The notes: generated from the sequence alone by a model not told the origin. Shown: positions 43,559-52,557, counted from the stretch's first letter. The stretch: 64,000 nt of DNA from Mesorhizobium sp. (GCA_004020315.1 SAQG01000029.1:20501-84500), one strand, 5' to 3'. Translations and numbers: made by a program.

Positions 43559-45210
43559 TGGCCGACCAGCGAGCAAAGTCCGTGCTGCTCGACATCCGCA
43601 ACCTGCGCATCGAGGCCACGGTGTTCCCGCCGGGCGAGGCGCCCAAGAACATCGTTCTGGTCCACGACGTCTCGCTGACGCTCGAGAAGGGCAAGGTGCT
43701 CGGCCTGATCGGCGAGTCCGGTGCCGGCAAGTCGACCATCGGCCTGGCGTCGATGGGCTATGGCCGCGGCGGTGTGCGCATCACCGGCGGCGAGGTCGTC
43801 CTCAACGGCCGCGACATCCTCAAGGGCGGTAAGGAGGGCTTTCGCAAGCTGCGCGGCCGCGAGGTCTGCTATGTCGCACAATCGGCGGCGGCGGCGTTCA
43901 ACCCGGCGCACAGGCTGATGGACCAGGTGGTCGAGGCGACGCTGCTGCATGGCACGGCGACACGGGCCGCGGCCGAAAAACGCGCCATCGCGCTGTTCAA
44001 GAAGCTCAGCCTGCCGAATCCCGAAAGCATCGGCGAGCGCTTTCCGCACCAAGTATCCGGCGGCCAGCTGCAGCGCGTGATGACGGCGATGGCACTGTGC
44101 TCCGAGCCCGACCTGATCGTCTTCGACGAGCCGACCACGGCGCTCGACGTGACGACGCAGATCGATGTGCTGGCGGCGATCAAGGACGCCATCCGCGACA
44201 CACATGTCGCGGCGCTCTACATCACCCACGACCTTGCCGTCGTCGCGCAGGTGTCGGACGAAATCATGGTGCTGCGCCATGGCCGGCTTGTCGAATGGGG
44301 CGGCACCCGCCAGATCATCAAGGAACCGCGCCAGGAATATACCAACGCGTTGGTCTCGGTGCATGAGATCGAGCACCAGGAGCAGAAGCCCGGCACGAAT
44401 CCGTTCCTGTCGGTCAAGAACATCACCGCCGCTTATGGCCGCAGCCATATCAAGGTGCTGAAGAACGTCTCGGTCGACATCTATCCGGGCCAGACGCTGG
44501 CGGTGGTCGGCGAGTCCGGTTCGGGCAAGTCGACACTGGCGCGCGCCATCACCGGCCTCTTGCCGCCCGAACAAGGCACCGTCACCTTCGATGGACGTCC
44601 GCTCGCCAACCGGCTTGCCGATCGGCCGAAGGAGGATCTGCGGCAACTACAAATGATCTACCAGATGGCCGACGTGGCGATGAACCCGCGCCAGACCGTC
44701 GGCACCATCATCGGCCGGCCGCTCGAATTCTATTTCGGTCTGCGCGGCCGTGAGCGCGACAGGCGCGTCGCCGAGCTGCTCGACAAGATCGAGATGGGCA
44801 AGGGTTTCATCGACCGCTACCCGGCCGAGCTTTCCGGCGGCCAGAAGCAGCGCGTCTGCATCGCCCGCTCGCTCGCCGCCAAGCCGAAGCTGATCATCTG
44901 CGACGAGGTCACATCGGCGCTCGACCCGCTGGTGGCCCACGGCATCCTGAAGCTGCTGCTCGAACTGCAGAAGGAGGAGAACGTCGCCTATCTGTTCATC
45001 ACCCACGACCTGGCCACGGTGAAGTCGATCGCCGATTCGATCGCGGTGATGTATCGCGGCGAGGTGGTGCGCTACGGCGCCAAGAGCCAGGTGCTGGCGC
45101 CGCCCTTCGACGCCTACACCGACCTTCTGTTGTCCTCGGTCCCCGAAATGGAGATCGGCTGGCTGGAAAAGGCCATCAAGGGACGGCGCATGGCCAGCGC
45201 CGGGAATTAG
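43558..45210 (+). CDS. Fused double ATP-binding ABC protein (DppD-DppF type)
   Basis: The 550-residue protein contains two complete ATPase domains in tandem, as in GsiA or YejF. Domain 1 has Walker A GESGAGKST (52-60), signature SGGQLQR and Walker B LIVFDEPTTALD. Domain 2 has GESGSGKST near 320, signature SGGQKQR and LIICDEVTSALD. The second-domain Walker B has DEVTSALD instead of DEPT, a common variant. It powers the importer encoded just upstream; one polypeptide replaces the usual two. ATG at 43558 overlaps the permease stop; GTG at 43555 is an alternative. Confidence 0.92.
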   Translation: MADQRAKSVLLDIRNLRIEATVFPPGEAPKNIVLVHDVSLTLEKGKVLGLIGESGAGKSTIGLASMGYGRGGVRITGGEVVLNGRDILKGGKEGFRKLRGREVCYVAQSAAAAFNPAHRLMDQVVEATLLHGTATRAAAEKRAIALFKKLSLPNPESIGERFPHQVSGGQLQRVMTAMALCSEPDLIVFDEPTTALDVTTQIDVLAAIKDAIRDTHVAALYITHDLAVVAQVSDEIMVLRHGRLVEWGGTRQIIKEPRQEYTNALVSVHEIEHQEQKPGTNPFLSVKNITAAYGRSHIKVLKNVSVDIYPGQTLAVVGESGSGKSTLARAITGLLPPEQGTVTFDGRPLANRLADRPKEDLRQLQMIYQMADVAMNPRQTVGTIIGRPLEFYFGLRGRERDRRVAELLDKIEMGKGFIDRYPAELSGGQKQRVCIARSLAAKPKLIICDEVTSALDPLVAHGILKLLLELQKEENVAYLFITHDLATVKSIADSIAVMYRGEVVRYGAKSQVLAPPFDAYTDLLLSSVPEMEIGWLEKAIKGRRMASAGN

Positions 45211-45218
45211 ATATCCCG

Positions 45219-46058
45219 GTGGCGCTGAGGACAAAACTTTTGTTGATCATCCTAGACGGCGTGCCTTATCGCAACTGGCGCCGGCTGATGGGCAATCTCG
45301 AAGGCTGGGTGCTATCCGGCGAAGCGCGCGTCTGGAAGATGCGTTCCGTACTGCCGTCGACCTCGGCCTGCTGCTATGCCTCGATCCATACCGGCGTGGC
45401 GCCGCAGGTGCATGGCATCCTCACCAACGAGAACCGCTTCCGCGTCGAGCAACCGGATATCTTCTCCGAAGTCAGCAAGGCCGGCGGCAAGACCGGCGCG
45501 GTCACCCATTCCTACTGGTCCGAATTCTTCCGCGCCTATCCGTTCGATCTGGTCGAGGACATGGAGTTCGACGAGCCGGGCGGGCCGATCACGCATGGCC
45601 GGTTCCACACCATGACAGGCTACAATGCCCGCAACCAGATGACGCCGAGCGACGTCGACCTGTTCGCGACGCTGACAATGCTGACCAGGCGCCACGGCAT
45701 CGACTACGGCATCCTGCATACTTGCACGCTGGACTCGATGGGCCACCGCTTCGGCCACGACTGCCACGAGATGGACCAAGCCGTCTATGCGATGGACGGC
45801 ATGCTCGCCGCCTTCCTGCCGCGCTGGCGGGAAGCCGGTTATGAGGTGATCGTCACCGCCGATCACGGCCAGACCGATCGCGGCCATCATGGCGGCCATG
45901 ACGACGAGATGCAGGATTTCGCTCTGTATTATTTCGGACAGGGCAAGGGGCCGGAAGCCGATACGCTGCTCGACCAGTTGCAGCTTGCGCCGACGGTGCT
46001 TTCGCGCCTCGGCGTACCGGTGCCGGCCACGATGAAGGCCAGGCCGTTTCTCGACTGA
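45219..46058 (+). CDS. Alkaline-phosphatase-superfamily phosphodiesterase/nucleotide pyrophosphatase-like protein
   Basis: The 279-residue single-domain protein of the type I phosphodiesterase/nucleotide-pyrophosphatase group starts at GTG 45219. Metal and nucleophile features are LIILDGVPYRNW (Asp13), LPSTSACCYASIHTG (a Ser/Thr nucleophile near residue 48), and ADHGQTDRGHHGGHDDE with metal-binding Asp and His residues. There is no signal peptide, so it is cytoplasmic. It follows the ABC operon after 8 bases, hinting that the imported compound may carry a phosphate, phosphonate or sulfate ester. Within this superfamily phosphonoacetate hydrolases and phosphoglycerate mutases share the fold, so the reaction is uncertain. 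Confidence 0.8.
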   Translation: MALRTKLLLIILDGVPYRNWRRLMGNLEGWVLSGEARVWKMRSVLPSTSACCYASIHTGVAPQVHGILTNENRFRVEQPDIFSEVSKAGGKTGAVTHSYWSEFFRAYPFDLVEDMEFDEPGGPITHGRFHTMTGYNARNQMTPSDVDLFATLTMLTRRHGIDYGILHTCTLDSMGHRFGHDCHEMDQAVYAMDGMLAAFLPRWREAGYEVIVTADHGQTDRGHHGGHDDEMQDFALYYFGQGKGPEADTLLDQLQLAPTVLSRLGVPVPATMKARPFLD

Positions 46059-46182
46059 ACGCGCGCCTTTCCTTCTCCCCTCCAGGCGCGACATGCGCGA
46101 CGCCGAACGGAGGCCGCCAGGGCAGCGACGCTGCATATGGCTCGGTCTCTTTTGCCTCATCCAGCAGTCGACAGAAGAGATA

Positions 46183-47196
46183 TCAAAGTTCGAGGCAAAC
46201 CTTACCAAAGTGCTTTTGGGATTCGTAGTACCTGAAGGCATTGGCGATTTCCTGCAGCGGGAAGGTGCGATCGACAACAGGCTTCAAACGATTGGCTGTT
46301 ATCGCCCGTATCATGTCCTCCTGATCTGCCTTGCTGCCGATTGAGATTCCGCTGATCCGAATCTGATTGGAAAACAGGGCCGGGATCGACACTTGTCCGA
46401 CAAAACCAGTCAAGACGCCGATCAGGGCGATGTGGCCGCCCATCCTGCACGCTGTTATCGACTGCGCCAACGTGCCGGGCCCGCCAACCTCAATCACATG
46501 ATCGACGCCGCGTCCGTCCGTCAGATCCCTTGCCTTCTGGCCCCAATCCGGCACTGCCTTGTAATTGACGACAATGTCGGCTCCAAGCCGCTCGAGTCTT
46601 TCCAGCTTCTCCTCCGATGAAGAGGTGGCGATAACCCGAGCGCCGGAAATTTTTGCGAATTGCAGCGCAAACAGCGATACACTGCCCGTGCCAAGGACCA
46701 GCACCGTATCACCGGGCTTCACCTGGCCGCAAACCATAAGGGCTCTCCAAGCGGTGACTCCGGCGCAGGTAAGCGTTGCCGCCTCCCTATGTGTGAAATC
46801 CGCCGGTGCCTTTGTGAAAGCATGCGAGGGCATGCACACATATTCGCGGGCATAGCCGTCAACATCATCTCCCAATTCGCCCCTCTTATCGGCAGGCGTC
46901 GGATCGCCGGCCAGCCAATGGGGCCAATATGTGCTGACGACGGCATCTCCGACCTTGAACTCGTGAACATCGTCTGAGACCGCAATCACGTCTCCGGCGC
47001 CATCGGACAGCGGGATACGGCCATCGGCGCACGGTTTCTTTCCCAGCGCCACCATGCTGTCGTGGAAATTCAACGAACACGCCCGGATCCTGACCAACAA
47101 CTCACCCGGGCCTGGTTCCGGACAATCCTCTTCGACCTGCTTAAGATTTTCCAAGCCACCCGGCGCTTTCAGCCTAATCAGTCTCATGGACATCAT
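46183..47196 (-). CDS. Zinc-free MDR-family NAD(P)-dependent alcohol dehydrogenase / quinone oxidoreductase-like
   Basis: The 337-residue medium-chain dehydrogenase/reductase has an N-terminal GroES-like domain (ACSLNFHDSMVALGKKP) and a Rossmann domain with VLVLGTGSVSLFALQFAKI and GADIVVNYKAVPDW. The catalytic zinc motif GHE is replaced by LSDGAG and no structural cysteine set is present, so it belongs to the zinc-independent quinone-oxidoreductase-like branch, probably NADPH-linked. No operon partner is evident; it is convergent with the phosphodiesterase gene and followed on the other side by a decayed sigma-factor gene. Substrate unknown. Confidence 0.85.
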   Translation of the reverse strand: MMSMRLIRLKAPGGLENLKQVEEDCPEPGPGELLVRIRACSLNFHDSMVALGKKPCADGRIPLSDGAGDVIAVSDDVHEFKVGDAVVSTYWPHWLAGDPTPADKRGELGDDVDGYAREYVCMPSHAFTKAPADFTHREAATLTCAGVTAWRALMVCGQVKPGDTVLVLGTGSVSLFALQFAKISGARVIATSSSEEKLERLERLGADIVVNYKAVPDWGQKARDLTDGRGVDHVIEVGGPGTLAQSITACRMGGHIALIGVLTGFVGQVSIPALFSNQIRISGISIGSKADQEDMIRAITANRLKPVVDRTFPLQEIANAFRYYESQKHFGKVCLEL

Positions 47197-47297
47197 GATT
47201 CACTTCTTCAGACTGGGTGTGGTTTGCGATCGGGAGCTTAGTCGCCCGGCAGCAGACCGGTGAGTTACAAAGCTGTCGGGAATCCCTGCGCGGCGGT

Positions 47298-47636
47298 CGA
47301 TGGGCGCTCCGAAGTCCTCGACTTGGCTGCTCGGCATCGCCCGCTTCAAGGCGCTGTCGTCGATTCGCAAGAAGGAAGACTGGATCGACGACGATGACGC
47401 GGCGCAGATCGCCGACGGCTCCGATACGCCGGAAGTCGTCACCATGAGGAAGATAGGGCGCCGCGTTGCGGCGCATCGTCGAGGCCTTGCCCGAAGAACA
47501 CCGAACAGTGATCGACCTTGCCTACTACCACGGACGGTCCGTGGCCGAGATCGGCGAGGTGCTCGGCATCCGGCCGCCACTGTCAAGTCCAGGATGTTCT
47601 ATGCCGGCAAGAAACTCAGCAGGCCCGAAAGAATAG
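47298..47636 (+). pseudogene. Decayed ECF RNA polymerase sigma-factor gene
   Basis: Three frame fragments rebuild the C-terminal two-thirds of a sigma-70 family ECF factor. Frame A has STWLLGIARFKALSSIRKK, the end of region 2. Frame B has LRRIVEALPEEHRTVIDLAYY followed by HGRSVAEIGEVLGI, region 4. Then back in frame A comes the ATVKSRMFYAGKKLSR recognition-helix end. One shift lies at about 47455-47465. The second looks like loss of a single C near 47570, since restoring it gives GIPAATVKSRMFYA. Most of region 2 and any anti-sigma gene are absent. It is a clear relic with no expected product. Confidence 0.8.
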
Positions 47637-47769
47637 GTCTCGCACTTCAAGCATCTGCTTTTATGCACGTCGTTTTCCCAGCCGCTGCATATTTGGGAAA
47701 CACGTATCGAGATCAAACTCAATCAGGTTGCCGCAAATGACCGAGATGGGGTGGAAAGCGGCCTTTGCG

Positions 47770-48402
47770 CTATGTCGTCTTCATCGCGTGGTAGCCGATG
47801 CCTCTGACACTGGCTTCTGACATTGCCAGCTTGAAGGTTTCTGACACGAAAGGAAGATTAAACCCGCTCATGCGCGGGTCGATCCAGACGTTGCGCCCGC
47901 GGACCCGCTGCAGATTGACGACATAGGAACCACCGGGTCTGTTCATCCAGAGTCCCGACTTTTCGCGGAATTCATGCGTCGTTTGCTCTCTATCCATGCC
48001 GTCGATGCGGTTGCATGGGTAAAACCAGAAATAGGAGGCGGCATGGCTGCCGTCCTTCCACACCAGCTCGACCGGAACGAACTGAGGCAGGCCGGGCTCC
48101 AGTTTCTCGACCACCTCACGGAATTTGCCACTGACGAAGAAGGAGTTGTGCATCATCAGGTCCGCCGGCATGATCTTCCCTCCTCCCACCTTTATCTGCG
48201 TGGGCAGGTGGGTGGGATCGCTCGGGACGCCCTGGTAGGTGTGCGATTTGTCCACCCACGTTCCATCTTCCAGCCTCGCCGAATTCGTGACCGGATGGAA
48301 TTCGAACCCGGCCGGGAACACTTTCCGGCGATCGCCATCGACTGGATCGCCGCGACGTCCGAAGTCCGTGCCCCGGTCGGCGAAGATCGTGTAAACGCTC
48401 AT
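47770..48402 (-). CDS. DUF1629 / Imm11-like (contact-toxin immunity-type) protein, orphan
   Basis: The 210-residue cytoplasmic protein contains DLMMHNSFFVSGKFREVVEKLEPGLPQFVPVELVWKDGS and FWFYPCNRIDGMD, a pattern I associate with DUF1629, a family grouped with bacterial polymorphic-toxin immunity proteins. No secretion signal or membrane segment is seen. No toxin, VgrG, Rhs, PAAR or LXG gene lies next to it; its neighbours are a decayed sigma factor and the agl regulator. It may be an orphan immunity gene guarding against toxins of other strains, or a relic. The start at 48402 (MSVYTIFADRG) is chosen because the longer frame covers the gap to the LacI gene. Confidence 0.65.
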   Translation of the reverse strand: MSVYTIFADRGTDFGRRGDPVDGDRRKVFPAGFEFHPVTNSARLEDGTWVDKSHTYQGVPSDPTHLPTQIKVGGGKIMPADLMMHNSFFVSGKFREVVEKLEPGLPQFVPVELVWKDGSHAASYFWFYPCNRIDGMDREQTTHEFREKSGLWMNRPGGSYVVNLQRVRGRNVWIDPRMSGFNLPFVSETFKLAMSEASVRGIGYHAMKTT

Positions 48403-48560
48403 CGCGGATTTCCTTTCATGCGCTGATGCATTACTCCTATCTGCCGGCGATTTCGGAATAGTTAGAAATTGCTGGTAAGCAAGGTTAGCAACTGCAGGTA
48501 ATCGTCGGAAGGTCCGCAACCGGGTCGAACTCGGTCGCTTAGAGTAATTGAGTTTGACCA

Positions 48561-49583
48561 TTAGGCCGGTGCGCCGGCGACCGATCCCCTGACCACCAGA
48601 TCGACCGGCCAGACTTCGCCGCGGGCGCCCACTTCCAATCCGGAAATCCGCGCCGCCAGCCGCTCGGCGACGCGCGCGCCGGCCAAACGGATCGACGACC
48701 GCGTCGTCGACAACGGCACCGAGAAATTCTCCGGCTTCAGCCAGGGGAAGACGTCGTCATGGGCGATCAGCGACAGGTCGCCGGGGATGGTCAGGCCGAG
48801 ATCGCGCACCGCGCGCACGACGCCGAGCGCCATGATCAGGCTGGAGCAGGTGATCGCCGTCGGTGCATCGCTTTGCTCAAGCAAGCGCCTGGCGGCGCGG
48901 TAGCCGTTCTCCTCGGTCATGGCGAGGGAACAGACATGGTCTTCGCCAAGCGCCAGACCGCTCGCCGCCAGCGCCCGGCGCACGCCACGCTCGCGGTGGA
49001 TGGCGAAGGTCTCGCGGTCGTCGCCGTTGATCAGCGCCAGCCGCCGGTGGCCGAGTTGGATGAGCAGGCGTGCCGCTTCGTGGAAGGCGCCCTCGTTGTC
49101 GATGTCGGTGAAGGGGTAGTCGAAATCGAGGCCTTCGCTGCGGCCATGGACGATGAAGGGAATGCCAAGCGTGCTGACCAGCGCCACCCGCCGGTCGGCC
49201 GGCCTCGGCGAGGAGATGTAGACGGCGTCGACCTGCCTGTTGGCGACGATACGCCGGTAGGTCGTCTCCTGGTCGTCGGCATCGGCCGGGGACAGCACCA
49301 GGTCGAGTTCGTGCGAACGGGCGTAGTCGCCGAGACCCGACAGGAATTCGACGAAATGCGGGTCGATGTCGACGGCCGTCCCGGTCGGCAGCACATAACC
49401 GATCATTCCGGTCTTGCCGGTTGCCAGCCGGCGCGCGCTCGGGTTGGGGCGGTAGCCGTGGCGCTTGGCGGCGTCGATCACCCGCCGGCGCGTTTCCTCG
49501 TTGACTTCCGGGTAGCCGTTCAAAGCGCGGCTTACCGTCGTCTGCGAAAGCGCTAGCATGTGGGAAAGCTGTTTGAGGTTCAC
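48561..49583 (-). CDS. aglR: LacI-family repressor of the alpha-glucoside operon (AglR)
   Basis: The 340-residue LacI/GalR regulator has an HTH starting immediately (VNLKQLSHMLALSQTTVSRALNGYPEV) and a sugar-binding domain with VYISSPRPADRR and GHRRLALINGDDRETFA. The GTG start at 49583 follows a GGAGG site and matches the MNLKQLS beginning I remember for Sinorhizobium AglR; a TTG four codons earlier is an alternative. It is divergent from aglEFGAK, and two AAAGCGCTTT palindromes lie between, so it should repress the operon and itself, with an alpha-glucoside as inducer. Confidence 0.92.
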   Translation of the reverse strand: MNLKQLSHMLALSQTTVSRALNGYPEVNEETRRRVIDAAKRHGYRPNPSARRLATGKTGMIGYVLPTGTAVDIDPHFVEFLSGLGDYARSHELDLVLSPADADDQETTYRRIVANRQVDAVYISSPRPADRRVALVSTLGIPFIVHGRSEGLDFDYPFTDIDNEGAFHEAARLLIQLGHRRLALINGDDRETFAIHRERGVRRALAASGLALGEDHVCSLAMTEENGYRAARRLLEQSDAPTAITCSSLIMALGVVRAVRDLGLTIPGDLSLIAHDDVFPWLKPENFSVPLSTTRSSIRLAGARVAERLAARISGLEVGARGEVWPVDLVVRGSVAGAPA

Positions 49584-49601
49584 CGAGGCCTCCAAGCCCT
49601 C

Positions 49602-49611
49602 AAAGCGCTTT
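49602..49611. promoter_or_regulatory. AglR operator-like palindrome O1
   Basis: The palindrome AAAGCGCTTT lies 18 bases upstream of the aglR start, a position suited to autorepression. It shares its core with the second site near aglE and with operators of LacI regulators that have similar recognition helices. Confidence 0.7.
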
Positions 49612-49820
49612 AACTATGGCTTGCCCGATCCGCTACGGGCAACATTGCGTAACGCAAAGACCATAAGCACCGTTTCTCATCGGTTTGAAGCAAATTTGCT
49701 GCTGAGGAGCCAAAAAAGCATGCTGCAGCGCACTTTAATTGCTCTTTATGTCGTCTGCTTAAATCGATTAGCCCGCCGCCCTCTTGACTTCTGATTGATT
49801 CAGTGGCGTGATCGAAAAGA

Positions 49821-49834
49821 CCAAAGCGCTTTGG
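49821..49834. promoter_or_regulatory. AglR operator-like palindrome O2
   Basis: A perfect 14-base palindrome, CCAAAGCGCTTTGG, lies 111 bases upstream of aglE, positioned to block the aglEFGAK promoter. The 10-base core is identical to the site next to aglR. Confidence 0.8.
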
Positions 49835-49945
49835 AAGACTCTTCGAAAGGTTGCGGTTCCTTTCCGAGTGAGTCACAGTCCTGCAGCGTCGGCGGACGGA
49901 ATGGAGGTTCCGTCCGGTGTTTGTCACCACTGGGAGGGAATACCT

Positions 49946-51301
49946 ATGAAGAAAATGCTTCTGATGAGCGCCGCCTTTGCCGCGCTCGCCCTGGGCGCAC
50001 CGGCGCAAGCCGAACTGAAGTTCAAGCCGGGCGAAGACCCCCGCTTTAACTGGGCGAACTACGAAGAGCTCAAGAAGGTCGACCTCAAGGGCGAGACGCT
50101 ATCGATCTTCGGCCCATGGCGCGGCGAGGACGAGGGCCTTATCCGCACCGTTCTCGACTATTTTTCGGAAGCCACCGGCGCCGAGATCAAATACTCCTCG
50201 TCGGAAAATTACGAACAGCAGATCGTCATCGATACGCAGGCCGGCAGCCCGCCCAACATCGCCGTGCTGCCGCAGCCGGGCTTGATCCAGGATCTGGCGT
50301 CCAAGGGCCTGCTGACGCCGCTGGGCGACGACACCGCCAGCTGGATCAAGGACAATTACGGCGCCGGCCAGTCATGGGTCGATCTCGGCACCTTCAAGGA
50401 CAAGGACGGCAACCCGGGCTTCTTCGCCTTCCCCTACAAGGCCGACGTGAAATCGCTGGTCTGGTACTCGCCGGACAATTTCGAGGAAGCCGACTACGAG
50501 GTGCCGAAGACGCAGGAAGAGCTCGCCGAGCTCGAAAAGAAGATCATCGCCGACGGCGGCACGCCATGGTGCATCGGGCTCGGTTCGGGCGGCGCCACCG
50601 GCTGGCCGGCGACCGACTGGGTCGAGGACATCATGCTGCGCACCCAGACGCCCGAGACCTACGACAAGTGGGTGAAGAACGAGATTCCGTTCAACGATCC
50701 CGCGGTGGTCAACGCCATCGACATTTTCGGCAAGATCGCGACCGACGACAAGATGGTCGACGGCGGCGCCAAGGCGGTTGCAGCGACCGACTTCCGCGAC
50801 AGCCCGAAGGGCCTCTTCTCGGTGCCGCCGAAATGCTATTTGCACCATCAGGCGTCGTTCATCCCGACCTTCTTCCCGGAAGGGACCGAGATCGGCCAGG
50901 ACGCCGACTTCTTCTACTACCCACCTTACGCTTCCAAGCCCGAGCTCGGCACCCCGGTGCTCGGCGCCGGCACGCTAGCCATGATCACCAAGGACTCCAA
51001 GGCCGCGCGCGCCTTCGTCGAATTCCTGAAGATGCCGCTCGCCCATGAGATCTGGATGGCCCAGGGCGGTTTCGTGACGCCGTTCAAATCGGTCAATAAG
51101 GACGCCTATGCCAGCGACGCGCTGAAGAAGCAGGGCGAAATCCTTGCCGAAGCCTCGACCTTCCGCTTCGACGGGTCCGACCTGATGCCGGGCAAGATCG
51201 GCGCCGGCGCCTTCTGGACCGGCATGATCGATCTCGTCGGCGGCAAGTCCGCCCAGGATGTCGCCACCGACATCCAGAAGAGCTGGGACGCGATCAAGTA
51301 G
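49946..51301 (+). CDS. aglE: Alpha-glucoside ABC transporter substrate-binding protein
   Basis: The 451-residue family 1 solute-binding protein has a Sec signal peptide (MKKMLLMSAAFAALALGAPAQA). The mature part has TLSIFGPWRGEDEGLIRTVLDYFSEATGAEIKYSSSENYEQQIVIDTQAG and GSGGATGWPATDWVEDIMLR, characteristic of rhizobial AglE. It captures sucrose, maltose, trehalose or similar alpha-glucosides in the periplasm for AglFGK. ATG at 49946 has a strong GGGAGGGA site; the longer upstream frame covers the operator region and is not coding. A hairpin follows the stop. Confidence 0.93.
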   Translation: MKKMLLMSAAFAALALGAPAQAELKFKPGEDPRFNWANYEELKKVDLKGETLSIFGPWRGEDEGLIRTVLDYFSEATGAEIKYSSSENYEQQIVIDTQAGSPPNIAVLPQPGLIQDLASKGLLTPLGDDTASWIKDNYGAGQSWVDLGTFKDKDGNPGFFAFPYKADVKSLVWYSPDNFEEADYEVPKTQEELAELEKKIIADGGTPWCIGLGSGGATGWPATDWVEDIMLRTQTPETYDKWVKNEIPFNDPAVVNAIDIFGKIATDDKMVDGGAKAVAATDFRDSPKGLFSVPPKCYLHHQASFIPTFFPEGTEIGQDADFFYYPPYASKPELGTPVLGAGTLAMITKDSKAARAFVEFLKMPLAHEIWMAQGGFVTPFKSVNKDAYASDALKKQGEILAEASTFRFDGSDLMPGKIGAGAFWTGMIDLVGGKSAQDVATDIQKSWDAIK

Positions 51302-51339
51302 GCGGCCCCGGCTGAACGTTCGGACTGCCGATCCTGAAT

Positions 51340-51366
51340 GGATCCGGGCCTCGATGGCCCGGATCC
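51340..51366 (+). terminator. Intercistronic hairpin after aglE
   Basis: A perfect 11-base-pair stem, GGATCCGGGCC / GGCCCGGATCC, with loop TCGAT lies 38 bases after the aglE stop and has no T-run. In binding-protein operons such hairpins protect the upstream message, giving an excess of binding protein over permease. Confidence 0.7.
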
Positions 51367-51542
51367 GACCGGCGGCTCGCGCCGCACCGATTGTCATGAG
51401 TACAAAGACATTCCAGCTTGGAGTGCGATCCGCAATGGTGGAAACCGGTTTGCGTTCGATCGCACTTAACAACTGAATCGGCCCATGATCCCGTCACCAA
51501 ACCATTCTCGACGGGCGGATCATACGCAGAGGGAGGGACCCC

Positions 51543-52556
51543 GTGGCGGCTCAGATTTTCTCGGCCATATTCGTCATCATCGTCGGTGTCGGCGGCTGCG
51601 TCGCCTATTTCTGGGGCGCCAACAAGTTGGTGGACGTCATCTTCCCGTCGCGCGGCGTTGCAGGTGCTGCGGCCATCGACAATCTGCGTCGGCAGGGGAT
51701 GATCCGGCCGTGGCTGTTCGTCGGCCCAGCCATGATCATTCTCACCATTTACCTGATCTACCCGGTCGTTGAGACGCTCAGGCTGTCGTTCCTCGATCGC
51801 AGCGGCACCAATTTCGTCGGCTTCGCCAATTATGAATGGGCGTTCGGCGATCGCGAGTTCCGCAACGCCATCTTCAACAACATCATCTGGCTGGCGGTGG
51901 TGCCGGCCGCCTGCACCTTCCTCGGGCTGATCATCGCCGTCCTCACCGACAAGATCTGGTGGGGCACCATCGCCAAGAGCCTCATCTTCCTGCCGCTGGC
52001 CATCTCCTTCGTCGGCGCAAGCGTCATCTGGAAGTTCATCTACGAGTATCGCGGCGCGGGCCAGACGCAGATCGGGCTGCTCAACGCCATCATCCAGTAT
52101 TTCGGCGGCCAGCCACAGGTCTGGATATCGCTGCCGTTCTGGAACAATTTCTTTCTGATGATCATCCTGATCTGGATCCAGACCGGCTTTGCCATGGTCA
52201 TCCTGTCCTCTGCCTTGCGGGGTATTCCCGAAGAGACGTTGGAAGCGGCCGTCATCGACGGCGCCAATCCGTTCCAGATTTTCTGGAAGATCATGGTGCC
52301 GCAGATCTGGGGCACGATCGCCGTCGTCTGGACCACCATCACCATCCTGGTGCTGAAGGTGTTCGACATCGTGCTGACCATGACCAACGGCCAATGGAAC
52401 AGCCAGGTGCTGGCCAATCTGATGTTCGACTGGATGTTCCGCGGCGGCGGCGATTTCGGCCGCGGCGCCACCATCGCCATCATCATCATGATCGCGGTCA
52501 TTCCGATCATGATCTGGAACATCCGCCAGGCCAACAAAGAGACGGGAGGACATTGA
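51543..52556 (+). CDS. aglF: Alpha-glucoside ABC transporter permease AglF
   Basis: The 337-residue MalF-type permease has an N-terminal hydrophobic segment and six further helices. The EAA-type cytoplasmic loop is EETLEAAVIDGANPFQIFWKIMVPQIWG (about 232-259). The start is GTG at 51543, eight bases after GAGGGAGGG. It forms the channel with AglG. The 241-base gap after aglE holds a stabilising hairpin. Confidence 0.93.
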   Translation: MAAQIFSAIFVIIVGVGGCVAYFWGANKLVDVIFPSRGVAGAAAIDNLRRQGMIRPWLFVGPAMIILTIYLIYPVVETLRLSFLDRSGTNFVGFANYEWAFGDREFRNAIFNNIIWLAVVPAACTFLGLIIAVLTDKIWWGTIAKSLIFLPLAISFVGASVIWKFIYEYRGAGQTQIGLLNAIIQYFGGQPQVWISLPFWNNFFLMIILIWIQTGFAMVILSSALRGIPEETLEAAVIDGANPFQIFWKIMVPQIWGTIAVVWTTITILVLKVFDIVLTMTNGQWNSQVLANLMFDWMFRGGGDFGRGATIAIIIMIAVIPIMIWNIRQANKETGGH

Positions 52557-52557
52557 G

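Larger units (their letters stand above)
49584..49945. promoter_or_regulatory. Shared aglR / aglE regulatory region
   Basis: A 362-base non-coding stretch between the divergent aglR and aglE genes. It holds two LacI-type palindromes (49602-49611 and 49821-49834, listed separately) and a strong GGGAGGGA ribosome site at about 49932-49939 just ahead of aglE. Sequence between 49640 and 49800 is AT-richer than its surroundings and is the likely promoter zone. I saw no open frame of note. Confidence 0.7.

Noticed and set aside
41695..51472. CRISPR array or tandem repeats in the central part
   Set aside because: I saw no regularly spaced direct repeats; repeated words are ABC-transporter motifs in different genes.
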